Shown one piece after another: positions 9,803-20,437 of a stretch of 54,748 bases of DNA (position 1 is the first letter of the stretch; each line of letters begins with the position of its first letter). Source of the stretch: Candidatus Moranbacteria bacterium GW2011_GWC2_40_12 (GTDB lineage: Bacteria; Patescibacteriota; Minisyncoccia; Moranbacterales; UBA11712); the NCBI GenBank assembly GCA_000995965.1, contig LBYD01000005.1, positions 1 through 54,748 of the forward strand, written 5' to 3'. The notes below the pieces were generated by a model that was given only the letters and a program-made list of their open reading frames with translations, was not told where the DNA came from and searched no databases. The translations under genes and the position numbers were made by a program.

Positions 9803-9896
9803 CTTTACGAATTACTAATCCGCTTCGCTCTACGAATATACGAATGTACGAATTTTCTGTATTCGTATATTCGTACAAGATTCGTAATTCGTAAAG
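9803..9896. repeat. nested inverted repeat built from TACGAAT heptamers
   Basis: CTTTACGAATTAC/GTAATTCGTAAAG and TACGAATATACGAAT/ATTCGTATATTCGTA perfect arms. Confidence 0.9.
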
Positions 9897-9897
9897 A

Positions 9898-11298
9898 CTA
9901 CAGCTCCTCCAAAATCTTCACCAAAAGCCTCACTCCCACTCCCGACGCGCCTTTTGAGAGAAGCTCGTCCGGATTCACCGTGTCGCGGGGGCCAATGTCA
10001 ATGTGCGCCCACTCTGAAAATTTTTCCGCGAATTCCAAAAGAAACATCGCCGCGTGAATCGCGCCTCCATAACGGGGATCCCCCACCGAACGAAGATTGG
10101 CAACATCTCCAAAATTTCCTTTGATGTCGTTTTTATATTCTTCCCAAAGGGGCATCGGCCAAACCGGATCACCCGCAACTTCAGCCAATTCGAAAATTCT
10201 GTCGCTTAATTTTTTTTCTTTCGAAAACAAAGCCGAGGCTCTTTCGCCCAAAGCCACTCCGGCCGCTCCAGTGAGAGTCGCGATGTTCACGACGAGGCGC
10301 GGATTATATCTTTCGGCGTATCCATGCGCGTCCGCCAGGATTATCCTTCCTTCCGCGTCGGTGTTCGCCACTTCAATGGTTTTTCCGGAAATAGTTTTCA
10401 AAATATCTCCGGGACGATAACTTTGCCCTGATGGCATATTTTCGACAGCCGGAATGAGCCCGACGATTTTTTTCCTCGCTCCAAACTTCGCCGCCGCAAC
10501 CATCGCGTGCGCCACCGCCGCTCCGCCGGTCATATCGAGATGCATATCGCTCATATAATTTTCCGGCTTGACATTCAGCCCGCCCGTGTCAAAAGTGATC
10601 CCTTTGCCGATAAGAACAATCGGCTTTTCTTTTTGGGACATCATATACTCAAGGATAATAAATTTCGGTTTCTCCGCAGAACCTCGCGAAACGCCTAATA
10701 TCCCGCCCATCCCCAGTTTTTTCATTTCCGCTTCTTCGAGCATTTTCATTTTTATACCGGTGCCCTGAATTGCCTTTTTTATTTCATCCGCCAATACTTT
10801 TGGGGTCATATCTCCACCGGGTGTATTCCCAAGATTTCGGCATGCGTTCACTTCCTGTCCGATAATCTGCCCCTTTTTGATTCCTTTTTCTATATTTTTT
10901 TCGTTCTGATTCTCGGCGATAACTTTTACCTCTTCCACAAAATTCCAACCCTCCTTGGGTTTATTTTTATAACGGACAAATTCATAATTCGCCATTTCAA
11001 AATTTTCCGCCGCAATTTCAGAGATTTCTTCTGTTTTTTTTCCAGCTGATTTCAAATTGAGATCCGAAAAATCAACCGCGATTTTTTTCGCCCGGTGTTT
11101 TTTCGCCTCCTGGATAATCTGGCGGCAAAGCAGAATGAACTTCCGGCGGTTGATATCTTTTTTTTCCGGTGATTTGATAACCAGCGTTTCCTCACCATTT
11201 TTCCCAACCGCAAAACGGCTTTCGGGAACTTTCGGATCAAAAGCAATTTTCACAAAATCTTTCGGCAATTCTTTTTTCCCGCTAACTTCTATTTTCAT
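9898..11298 (-). CDS. M17 leucyl aminopeptidase
   Basis: IGKGITFDTGGLNVKP and NTDAEGRIILADA signatures. Confidence 0.92.
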   Translation of the reverse strand: MKIEVSGKKELPKDFVKIAFDPKVPESRFAVGKNGEETLVIKSPEKKDINRRKFILLCRQIIQEAKKHRAKKIAVDFSDLNLKSAGKKTEEISEIAAENFEMANYEFVRYKNKPKEGWNFVEEVKVIAENQNEKNIEKGIKKGQIIGQEVNACRNLGNTPGGDMTPKVLADEIKKAIQGTGIKMKMLEEAEMKKLGMGGILGVSRGSAEKPKFIILEYMMSQKEKPIVLIGKGITFDTGGLNVKPENYMSDMHLDMTGGAAVAHAMVAAAKFGARKKIVGLIPAVENMPSGQSYRPGDILKTISGKTIEVANTDAEGRIILADAHGYAERYNPRLVVNIATLTGAAGVALGERASALFSKEKKLSDRIFELAEVAGDPVWPMPLWEEYKNDIKGNFGDVANLRSVGDPRYGGAIHAAMFLLEFAEKFSEWAHIDIGPRDTVNPDELLSKGASGVGVRLLVKILEEL

Positions 11299-11355
11299 AA
11301 TGTATTTTCATCAACATCTTACTACCATATATCGTAGTAAATTTATATCATGGAT

Positions 11356-11381
11356 TTTCGCTACAACTAATTGTAGTGAAA
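11356..11381. repeat. palindrome family 4, copy 1
   Basis: TTTCGCTACAACTAATTGTAGTGAAA. Confidence 0.75.
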
Positions 11382-11441
11382 CTTTTCAAGCGCTTTTCGA
11401 GAGGGGCAAGGATAAATTGCCCCGAAGTTTTTTCTCCCCCT

Positions 11442-11693
11442 TTATTCCGAAATTTTCAGATCAAATTCCTTTTCATAATCCCCACAATCCACGATTAATT
11501 CCAGCGAGCTTTCTTTTATCATCTCCCTTACCCAGCGATTAATTTCCTCCTCTCCTGTTGGAATTTCCAGTCCGTTTAAATCGTCTTTACCAAAAGAAAA
11601 GAACCAGTTGACTTTCAGCACTCTTCTATCAGACAGATGCGCCAACAGCACTGAGTCACTGCCTTCAATATTTATAACTATAGCCCCAGCCAT
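11442..11693 (-). CDS. hypothetical small protein
   Basis: 84-aa ORF between two copies of a 26-bp palindrome. Confidence 0.4.
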   Translation of the reverse strand: MAGAIVINIEGSDSVLLAHLSDRRVLKVNWFFSFGKDDLNGLEIPTGEEEINRWVREMIKESSLELIVDCGDYEKEFDLKISE

Positions 11694-11806
11694 GACAGAA
11701 TACCCCCTTCGTATTTTTTCTCTCCCTAAAAACGCTCAAATTTTTCAAGAACAAAAAATCAAATACTCTTCACTTTCATATATGCATACGTGAAAGTGTG
11801 TGTATT

Positions 11807-11832
11807 TTTCACTACAACTAGTTGTAGTGAAA
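11807..11832. repeat. palindrome family 4, copy 2 (perfect 26-bp palindrome)
   Basis: TTTCACTACAACTAGTTGTAGTGAAA. Confidence 0.9.
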
Positions 11833-13224
11833 TTATCTCCCGTATCTCCCCTGTTCCTCAAACTTTCCTTTCAAATAATCCGCCAATTCCTCAATCTTCA
11901 CCCGTTCCTGTTCCATAGTGTCGCGGTCGCGGACGGTGACGGCGTTGTCATTCAACGTCTCAAAATCCACCGTCACGCAAAAGGGCGTCCCGATTTCATC
12001 CTGCCGGCGGTATCGTTTTCCGATGGACTGCGTTTCGTCATATTCCGAGACAAACTGTGTTTTGAGATCATCAAATATTTTCTTGGCGGGAGCAACCAGT
12101 TCCTCCTTTTTGGAAAGCGGCAGAATCGCCACGTGGACGGGGGCGATAATTTTGGGAAATTTCATCATGACCCTTGTTTCCCCTTTCACTTCTTCTTCGT
12201 GATAGGCAGCGAGAAGCGCCGCCAGCACGCTCCTTTCCACTCCGAAAGTCGGCTCAAGAACGTGCGGAACATAGCGCTTGTTTTTTTCCGCGTCAAAATA
12301 TTCAAGTTTCTCTCCTGACATTTTGCTGTGTTGAGTCAAGTCAAAATCACCCCGATGGGCTATTCCATAAAGCTCTTTCACGCCGAAGGGAAAATTATAC
12401 ATCGTGTCGATTGTTTTTTTCGAATAATGGGAAAGCTTATCCTTGGGATGCTCATATCTAGAAATATCCTCTTTTTTGCAGCCGATTTCAAGCGCGAATT
12501 CCTCCTGAAGATCGAGCCATTTATTAAATAAAGTTTCCCAGTCCGCGTCCGGCTCGATGAAATATTCGATTTCCATCTGTTCGAATTCACGCAGGCGGAA
12601 AATGAAGTTTCCGGCCACGATTTCATTTCGGAACGCTTTTCCGATTTGCGCGATTCCGAAAGGAACTTTGACGCGCATTGAATCGAGGATATTTTTGAAG
12701 TCGACGAAAATCGCTCCCGCCGTTTCCGGACGAAGATATACTTTTCCTTCGAAGCTGTTCATTTGCGTCTCAAACATCATGTTGAAATTGCGGGCATCGG
12801 TCCAATCGGACTCGCCGCAATTCGGGCATTTCGCCTTGAGTTCACGGAGTGTCTTCGTCATATCTTCCAGTCTCCCTTCCATATCCTCCCCTGTGAGTTC
12901 CTCAACCAGATGGTCGGCCCGAAATCTTTTTTTGCATTTTTTGCAGTCCACCATCGCGTCGTTGAATCCGGCCACATGCCCCGACGCCTCCCACAGTTTC
13001 GGATGAAGCAGAATCGGCCCGTCAATGCCGACGATATCCTCGCGCGCGTGCACGAATTTTTTCCACCAAAGCCTTTTGATATTGTTTTTGAGCTCCGCGC
13101 CGTACGGCCCGAAAGAATAGGCGTTCGCGAATCCCCCGTATATTTCACAAGCCGGAAAGACAAATCCCCGCCTTTTGCAAAGGGACACAATTTTTTCCAT
13201 AAGTTGCTCATCTTTCGCGCTCAT
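11833..13224 (-). CDS. glyQS: glycyl-tRNA synthetase (class II, alpha2 type)
   Basis: FNMMFETQMNSFEGKVYLRPETAGAIFVDFKNI, CNRPSS-like class II motifs, C-terminal anticodon domain; start reassigned to MSAKDEQLM. Confidence 0.93.
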   Translation of the reverse strand: MSAKDEQLMEKIVSLCKRRGFVFPACEIYGGFANAYSFGPYGAELKNNIKRLWWKKFVHAREDIVGIDGPILLHPKLWEASGHVAGFNDAMVDCKKCKKRFRADHLVEELTGEDMEGRLEDMTKTLRELKAKCPNCGESDWTDARNFNMMFETQMNSFEGKVYLRPETAGAIFVDFKNILDSMRVKVPFGIAQIGKAFRNEIVAGNFIFRLREFEQMEIEYFIEPDADWETLFNKWLDLQEEFALEIGCKKEDISRYEHPKDKLSHYSKKTIDTMYNFPFGVKELYGIAHRGDFDLTQHSKMSGEKLEYFDAEKNKRYVPHVLEPTFGVERSVLAALLAAYHEEEVKGETRVMMKFPKIIAPVHVAILPLSKKEELVAPAKKIFDDLKTQFVSEYDETQSIGKRYRRQDEIGTPFCVTVDFETLNDNAVTVRDRDTMEQERVKIEELADYLKGKFEEQGRYGR

Positions 13225-13359
13225 ATATTTTTGAATATTAATGATTTTTATGCACAATTTAAGAATAGTAAAAAATATCAGAAAAACTTTTCTTAGTCAA
13301 GAATAACATAAAAAAAGCCAGCAAACCAGCGCTGGCGGCAAATATCTGAAAGTACCGAA

Positions 13360-14103
13360 TTATTTTTTTCCATGCCCCAACACGTAAAGAGTATGAACAA
13401 CTTCGCACTGGTTGACCGCCGCTTTTAAAAAATCAAGGACTTCCTGATCAACCGCCTTTTTTTCCTCGAAAACAAGAAAGGCTTTTTCTTCGTAGGGCTT
13501 TGACCCGGCGGACGGCAAAACACAAAGATTCTGCTTGTTGCAAAGATCTTTGTTTTGAGCCATATCCATTATCTCCCGATTGCCTATTTTGAAATCATTT
13601 TCTTTCGATTTTGAAGAATTTGCCCGGTGCTCGGCAACCGTCTGCATGTTTTCCGTGTTTATTATCCTCACGGTCATCCAATCCTTCCGGCTGATCGTGA
13701 TTGCCATATGCAAAATGTCATCCAGATACTTCTTCATTTCGCTGCGGTCCTTCGGAGTTTTTATTTTCTTCATGAAATCCTTGATGAGAGATATCTGTAC
13801 GTTTATTTTTCCAAGATAGGTGAACGTTTCCAGGAGCTCTTTCTCTCTTTTTTGATATTCCCCCTCAAGTTTTTTAATCTCTTCTTCCCTCGCGGCAACC
13901 GCTTTTTCATAAAGCCGGAAGATATTCCAGGCAAGGGACACTTGGGCCAAAAGAAAAATCGCTTCCCATGTTTCCTCCTCAAAAAAAGAAAAGTCTTCTT
14001 TCACAAGAAGGGGCGTGGATATGATTGTCACAACCAAAACCAAAAAAACAAGAAGAAAAATATTCCTAAATTGCTCTATTCGAGGACGGGGGATGAAAGC
14101 CAT
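13360..14103 (-). CDS. membrane protein with coiled coil, unknown function
   Basis: two N-terminal TM segments then KLEGEYQKREKELLETF coiled coil. Confidence 0.6.
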   Translation of the reverse strand: MAFIPRPRIEQFRNIFLLVFLVLVVTIISTPLLVKEDFSFFEEETWEAIFLLAQVSLAWNIFRLYEKAVAAREEEIKKLEGEYQKREKELLETFTYLGKINVQISLIKDFMKKIKTPKDRSEMKKYLDDILHMAITISRKDWMTVRIINTENMQTVAEHRANSSKSKENDFKIGNREIMDMAQNKDLCNKQNLCVLPSAGSKPYEEKAFLVFEEKKAVDQEVLDFLKAAVNQCEVVHTLYVLGHGKK

Positions 14104-14186
14104 ACATCAAAAATATTTTTTATTTCGGATTTTGCCTCATGATGCCTGAATCCCGGGCCGCCACCAAAGATCTATTTTCTATAATA

Positions 14187-14888
14187 TTATTTGAGCTGGA
14201 AGCTCCCAACGATTTTTTCGACAAGATCGCAACTCGCTTTTGTCTCCTTGGAACAGTCATCTGACTTTGTATACGCCCAAACCGATCCGTCTTTTTCATT
14301 TATTTTCGTGCCAGCCCCCTCACAGTAAATGAGATTCCCTTTGCCGCAGCCTTTTTCAAGCTCATCCCATTCATCGGATGAGTATTTCCTAATCGTCAAA
14401 ACGTCTTTATAGCGATCATCAAAACTGGCTGATTTTCCAGAAGGCTTGGCGTCAACATATATTTTCACGAATGGATTGGCGAGAGTGTCATCCGTGAGCC
14501 CTTTGACCGATCCGACCCGATATATCCACTGTCCAAACTGGGCAGGAATGGCCAGATTGAATTCAAGAGCGGGATCATTGAGAAACTTATTATTTTCTGA
14601 ATAATTTACGCTTGTGGGACCGACCTTCACAGTTGCATTTTTTGATATTTGGCCGGAAGAGCTCATAAACGCCTCTCCCGTATTAGTCAGGGAAAAAAGA
14701 AGAAGATATGTGGAAATTGAGATCATCGCGATCAAGTACACCAAAGAAATATTGAAGCGGAGATCCTGCTCCGTCTTTTTCCCGGTTGCCTGAAACTTCT
14801 TGCCGGATACAATTTTTTTGCTCTTTTTTGTTTTCCTTGGCATATCATTTGATTGCCCCGCATCTTTGCCGCGTTTTTGAAAAAACAT
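14187..14888 (-). CDS. hypothetical single-TM exported protein
   Basis: Basic N-terminus, one TM (LVYLIAMISISTYLLLFSL). Confidence 0.55.
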   Translation of the reverse strand: MFFQKRGKDAGQSNDMPRKTKKSKKIVSGKKFQATGKKTEQDLRFNISLVYLIAMISISTYLLLFSLTNTGEAFMSSSGQISKNATVKVGPTSVNYSENNKFLNDPALEFNLAIPAQFGQWIYRVGSVKGLTDDTLANPFVKIYVDAKPSGKSASFDDRYKDVLTIRKYSSDEWDELEKGCGKGNLIYCEGAGTKINEKDGSVWAYTKSDDCSKETKASCDLVEKIVGSFQLK

Positions 14889-14945
14889 GGCAAACCTGGG
14901 AAGGCAAGTTTTATTTTTGTTAGCTATGCTTATTTTACAATAAAC

Positions 14946-16949
14946 TCAAATTATTGACAAGACGTTGTCCTCGCTCAAAGTTCCTCTCTGCCAAGATTTG
15001 CCCACTTTCAGCTTATAACCGACCACTGCCCCATAATTGCCTTTCGCCCATTTGCGGAATTTCAAGTTCACTGCGATTATCGTTGTATCGCCTGAATTTT
15101 TCACTCGCAAAACTTTCGCTTTTTTTCCGCCAATTCTCACTGTGGCATGTTTTTTCTTTTTAATACCAAGATTTTCCATGGAAAGGTTGATTCTCCTTGT
15201 CGATCCCTTTTTTCTTTCATTATATTCTAGAGATGTCACGTCCGCGGAAATTTCAGCCTGCTCCGCAACAACTTCTTCGCAGGGGCTGGCTTGATCAAGC
15301 TCAACTGCCCGGAGCGCTTTTTGAACTTCGGCGCATGTGGCGCTTTCTGCGCCGTATAGATCGGAGCAGGCGGTATTGAGCACGTTGTAAGCATCCTCAA
15401 AGGTGGAGCTTGCTCCTAGATAGAAATTCAGCGCCCGGTAGTATATCTGCCCCATCGCCCCAGTCCCCACTCCCGTGATTGACTGGCCGTTATAGACGCC
15501 GCCGACGGCCGCAAGATAAGCCCCGTGGCTGAAAACGGTGCTGTTTTGATGAACACCGCCATAATCTTCATCACCGCAATAGTAGCCCGAATCGCTCATT
15601 TTCCCCGGAGCAGGTCCAAACCCCATGTTGATACTGCCAGGATCAGCCAGGCTGCGAGAAACTCCCGAGGCTGAATTTTCTCCTATTTTCCAATCATTGC
15701 CTCCTTCGATGGAATTTTCAATGAGTTCGCCAAAGAGATCGGCGTAGCCCTCATCCATCGCGCCTGATTCCCCCTCATAGTCAAATCCCCACGGCCAGGT
15801 GTAGTAAAGTATCGAGTGATAGGTGACACCATGCCCGTATTCATGCCCCAAAATATCTGCCGTCATCTCTCCAGAACAGAATTTGATAGAGTAATAATCA
15901 TACCAGGCATTGGGGCAGGGATAAACTTTATCCGGATTGTTATCTATGCGGACATAAGCATCCGTATCGGTGTATAGATTGGCATGGCTGTTGCCCATCC
16001 CGCCCCGCTTGTTGCCGCCCTCCCGGCCAAAATTGGTTTGGAAATAACTGTGCGCTCCAAGAAGATATTCATAGGCAATGTCAATATCCGCCACGCCCGT
16101 TGCTCCCTGCCCTTCAGAACGGGAAAGGACATAGGCTCCCGAATTTCCGTCAAAGATATGGCGGCTGAGGCCTCGCGTCCCTGGAAGATGATAGACAAAG
16201 CTTCCGTCCGAAGCATCAATGAAAAAATATTCGTGTTCTCCTTTTTCCTTGTTCCCAAGCTCCACTAGCCAGACCAAGCGAAATAAATTGCTTTTTTTGT
16301 TTTCAACGAGCCCTTTGTTGAAAATAAGAAGTCTTGGCTTTATTTCTTCCGGGTTTCCTGTGTTGCCCCAGTCTCTCCAATATTTTTCAGCTTCCTTCAC
16401 TGCCCGCTTTGAAGAAATTTTCGGCCGCGTCGCGGAAACAATGCTGGGCAAAAATTTTGCGCTGGCGCTGCTCACTGAATTGTCCTCCTTGAGATGGACA
16501 ATCCCGTATGTTCCAAAAACAGGAATTCCCTCATATTTTTGGACATAGGCCACATGGTTCATTTTTTGGTCATCGCTTTTTATCCCGGCATAAAGCAGCT
16601 CTCTCGCTGGTTTCGCGAGGCCGAAATACTTTCCATACTCCTGCATGAAATATTTTGCTGCCACCGTTGGTTCGACTGAAACGAGTTTTTCAAGAGGAAG
16701 AGGAATTTTGTTTTTACCGGCAGCTATGAAAACAAGCGCACCGGTATTGCTGTTCACTGAATAATCGATTCCTGGTCCAATTTTTTTCTCAAACTCTTCG
16801 ATATGCGCGCTCAAATTTTTTGTTTGCTCCCCCGCCACCTCTCCTTTTTCAGAAAAAAAAGTTTGGCGGAAAAACACCAAACCCAAAACAAAGAAAAACA
16901 CAGCTAAACTCGCCCGAATTATTTTTTTTCTTTTCATTTTTCTTGCCAC
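14946..16949 (-). CDS. secreted thermolysin-like M4 metallopeptidase with basic C-terminal domain
   Basis: FTP-like propeptide, HEYGHGVTYHS (HExxH) with GAMDEGYADLFGE. Confidence 0.9.
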   Translation of the reverse strand: MARKMKRKKIIRASLAVFFFVLGLVFFRQTFFSEKGEVAGEQTKNLSAHIEEFEKKIGPGIDYSVNSNTGALVFIAAGKNKIPLPLEKLVSVEPTVAAKYFMQEYGKYFGLAKPARELLYAGIKSDDQKMNHVAYVQKYEGIPVFGTYGIVHLKEDNSVSSASAKFLPSIVSATRPKISSKRAVKEAEKYWRDWGNTGNPEEIKPRLLIFNKGLVENKKSNLFRLVWLVELGNKEKGEHEYFFIDASDGSFVYHLPGTRGLSRHIFDGNSGAYVLSRSEGQGATGVADIDIAYEYLLGAHSYFQTNFGREGGNKRGGMGNSHANLYTDTDAYVRIDNNPDKVYPCPNAWYDYYSIKFCSGEMTADILGHEYGHGVTYHSILYYTWPWGFDYEGESGAMDEGYADLFGELIENSIEGGNDWKIGENSASGVSRSLADPGSINMGFGPAPGKMSDSGYYCGDEDYGGVHQNSTVFSHGAYLAAVGGVYNGQSITGVGTGAMGQIYYRALNFYLGASSTFEDAYNVLNTACSDLYGAESATCAEVQKALRAVELDQASPCEEVVAEQAEISADVTSLEYNERKKGSTRRINLSMENLGIKKKKHATVRIGGKKAKVLRVKNSGDTTIIAVNLKFRKWAKGNYGAVVGYKLKVGKSWQRGTLSEDNVLSII

Positions 16950-16968
16950 CCCCGATATGTTCCTAATT

Positions 16969-18306
16969 CTATCTCATTATTCGCTTTTTCCCAAGCCCCA
17001 GTTTTTTCCTTATCATCGAATTTTCCGAATAAGCGCGGCTGAAACGGAAAAAAAAGGGCTGTTTTCCCCCGCCGTGGGCAGATAAGATTTTTTCTCCGTT
17101 GATATTTCTTATTTCCAAAACTTTGTCCGGATGCGCCCCACCCGGCGTGACTATTTCAATTTTTGCATTTTGCCTAATGGCATTATGAACCCTCAGCTTG
17201 TTGAATCCCCTGATTTTTTCGGAAACCCCACTCTGAAGCGATCTGGATCGGAGAATCTCCCCGACAAATTGCCACGAGTTTTCCCGCTGGGATTTTTCAA
17301 AATCATTTTCCCATTTGTCTCTCCCGAACAAAAATCCGGTTGAATAGCCGCGATTTGCCAATTTCATAAGCTCTTTTTTCGCTGCTGAAGACAATTTTTT
17401 GATTTCGGCCCGGCTTTTTCCCCAATTTATTGCGTCCAATACCCTCCGATAGGATCCTGCGGCGCAAGCGACATAATAGGCGCTCTTCGTCCTTCCCTCG
17501 ATTTTGAAAGAATCGATCCCCGCCTTGGCCAGCTCGCCTAAATACTCAATCAAACAAATATCCTTGGAATTCAAAAAATATGTCCCATGCTCATCTTCTT
17601 CGATATTTGTTATCTTTGAGCCATCCGCATTCAAACTGTCCGTCCCGCTTTGAAGAACACCATGATTTTTATTTTTTATTTTTGATTTTTGACTTAGCTT
17701 ATACCTCCACCGGCACGGCTGGACGCAATCTCCTAAATTCGCACTGCGATCCTTGAACCATCGGGACAGCAGGCATCTTCCGGAATAACTCATGCACATC
17801 GCCCCATGGACAAAATATTCCAGCTCAATCCCGGGACAAATTTTCTTTATTCTTTTTATTTCCTGAAGCGTCACCTCCCGCGCGAGGATTATTCTTGAAA
17901 CCCCCTGTTTTTGCCAAAATTTGACTGCCTCGGAATTTGTCGCGTTGGCTTGAGTCGACAAATGGATTTTTATTTGCGGTGCTATTTTTTTCACCAGGCC
18001 AATGATACCGGGATCGCTTGCGATCACTGCGTCCGGTTTCACTTTTTTTATGAATTTCAAATGTTTTTTCAGTTCCGGCAGATGGCTTTCATGGGCATAA
18101 ATGTTCAAGGTGAAATATATTCTTTTGCCGAGTTTTCGCGCCACAGCTGCTGCTTTTCTCAAATTCGCCTCGCTGAAATCATTCAGCCTTGCCCTAAGAG
18201 AAAAATTCGGATGCCCGACATAAACGGCATCCGCCCCAAAATGATACGCGTATTCCATTTTCTCCAAGCTTCCGCCAGGAGCAACAAGTTCCAATTTCTT
18301 TTTCAT
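16969..18306 (-). CDS. peptidase U32 family protein
   Basis: LVAPGGSLEKMEYAYHFGADAVYVG, EYFVHGAMCMSYSGRCLLS, FKIEGRTKSAYYVA. Confidence 0.93.
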   Translation of the reverse strand: MKKKLELVAPGGSLEKMEYAYHFGADAVYVGHPNFSLRARLNDFSEANLRKAAAVARKLGKRIYFTLNIYAHESHLPELKKHLKFIKKVKPDAVIASDPGIIGLVKKIAPQIKIHLSTQANATNSEAVKFWQKQGVSRIILAREVTLQEIKRIKKICPGIELEYFVHGAMCMSYSGRCLLSRWFKDRSANLGDCVQPCRWRYKLSQKSKIKNKNHGVLQSGTDSLNADGSKITNIEEDEHGTYFLNSKDICLIEYLGELAKAGIDSFKIEGRTKSAYYVACAAGSYRRVLDAINWGKSRAEIKKLSSAAKKELMKLANRGYSTGFLFGRDKWENDFEKSQRENSWQFVGEILRSRSLQSGVSEKIRGFNKLRVHNAIRQNAKIEIVTPGGAHPDKVLEIRNINGEKILSAHGGGKQPFFFRFSRAYSENSMIRKKLGLGKKRIMR

Positions 18307-18313
18307 GACTGCG

Positions 18314-18338
18314 CTGACAAAAGCCCGGCTCCTGTCAG
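18314..18338. repeat. palindromic element family 3, copy between U32 and dehydrogenase genes
   Basis: CTGACAAAAGCCCGGCTCCTGTCAG. Confidence 0.65.
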
Positions 18339-19144
18339 TTATTCTTTCTTATTCTTTCGTTGTTCTCGAGAACCGCTTTTATGAAGAGAGGGTCGTATCC
18401 CGCTTTTTCGCTGGCCCGCGCGATCGCGTTCACGTCTTTGGGGAGGCATTTCCCGGCAAACCCGCGCGCGTCAGGAAAAACCGCCGAAAACATCCTTCCC
18501 ATTCGCTCGTCAAGAAGCCAAAGCTCGCGAAGTTCCTTGTAATCCACCCCGATTTTTTCGGCGATGTTATAGAATTCGTTGCAAAAAGTGACTTTGGTAG
18601 CGATAAAAGCATTCTCCATATATTTCACGAGTTCCGCCGTCTTTGAATCAGTTATATGAAACCTGGCTTCCGGCCCCATAACCCGGACAAAAAAATCTGC
18701 GACGCGCGAGGCTGTTTCTTTTTCGCCTCCAATAATCTGGAAGCTGTGCTTTTTCATGTCTTTTGGATCAGCGTATTTCCAGAACGGGACAAAATAACCG
18801 CCCTCGCCCATGTATTCGGGAGAAAAGCAGATTTTTTTGCCTGTTTTCTCGCAAAGATTTTTTGTCGTGCCGGGAGGAATCGTGCTTTTGATCAGAATGA
18901 GCGGTGTTTCCAGCCAGCCCAAAACATCTTCAATTATCGAAAGGTCGCAGGAGCCATCTTTTCCCATCGGCGTGGGAACACAAATCACGCCCAAATCGCA
19001 TTTGTTCATTTCTTCTTTCGGCGCCGACCCCTGAATGTTGGGATCAAAAAAGATTGCTTCAAAATTGTCTTTGAAAAAATTATATACTCCCTTTCCGACG
19101 TAGCCATAACCAATCACTGCGACTTTTTTCTTTTCTTTTCCCAT
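18335..19144 (-). CDS. UDP-glucose/GDP-mannose dehydrogenase family protein (short)
   Basis: VAVIGYGYVGKGVYNFF Rossmann; KSTIPPGTTKNL; GFAGKCLPKDVNAI active site Cys. Confidence 0.85.
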   Translation of the reverse strand: MGKEKKKVAVIGYGYVGKGVYNFFKDNFEAIFFDPNIQGSAPKEEMNKCDLGVICVPTPMGKDGSCDLSIIEDVLGWLETPLILIKSTIPPGTTKNLCEKTGKKICFSPEYMGEGGYFVPFWKYADPKDMKKHSFQIIGGEKETASRVADFFVRVMGPEARFHITDSKTAELVKYMENAFIATKVTFCNEFYNIAEKIGVDYKELRELWLLDERMGRMFSAVFPDARGFAGKCLPKDVNAIARASEKAGYDPLFIKAVLENNERIRKNN

Positions 19145-19194
19145 AAAAATAAATTAACTCTTAACAAAATATTGTTCAATACAATGCTATCAGC

Positions 19195-20421
<1,227 letters not shown>

Positions 20422-20437
20422 CTAAATGTTATGCGGA

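Noticed and set aside
8409-9896. CRISPR array
   Set aside because: Repeats are 7-bp units and palindromes without unique spacers, and there are no cas genes
9038-10057. Long plus-strand ORF (339 aa) opposite M16/M17 genes
   Set aside because: Antisense of two strongly conserved peptidase genes, low-complexity Phe/Arg-rich translation; treated as shadow ORF like many others in the track
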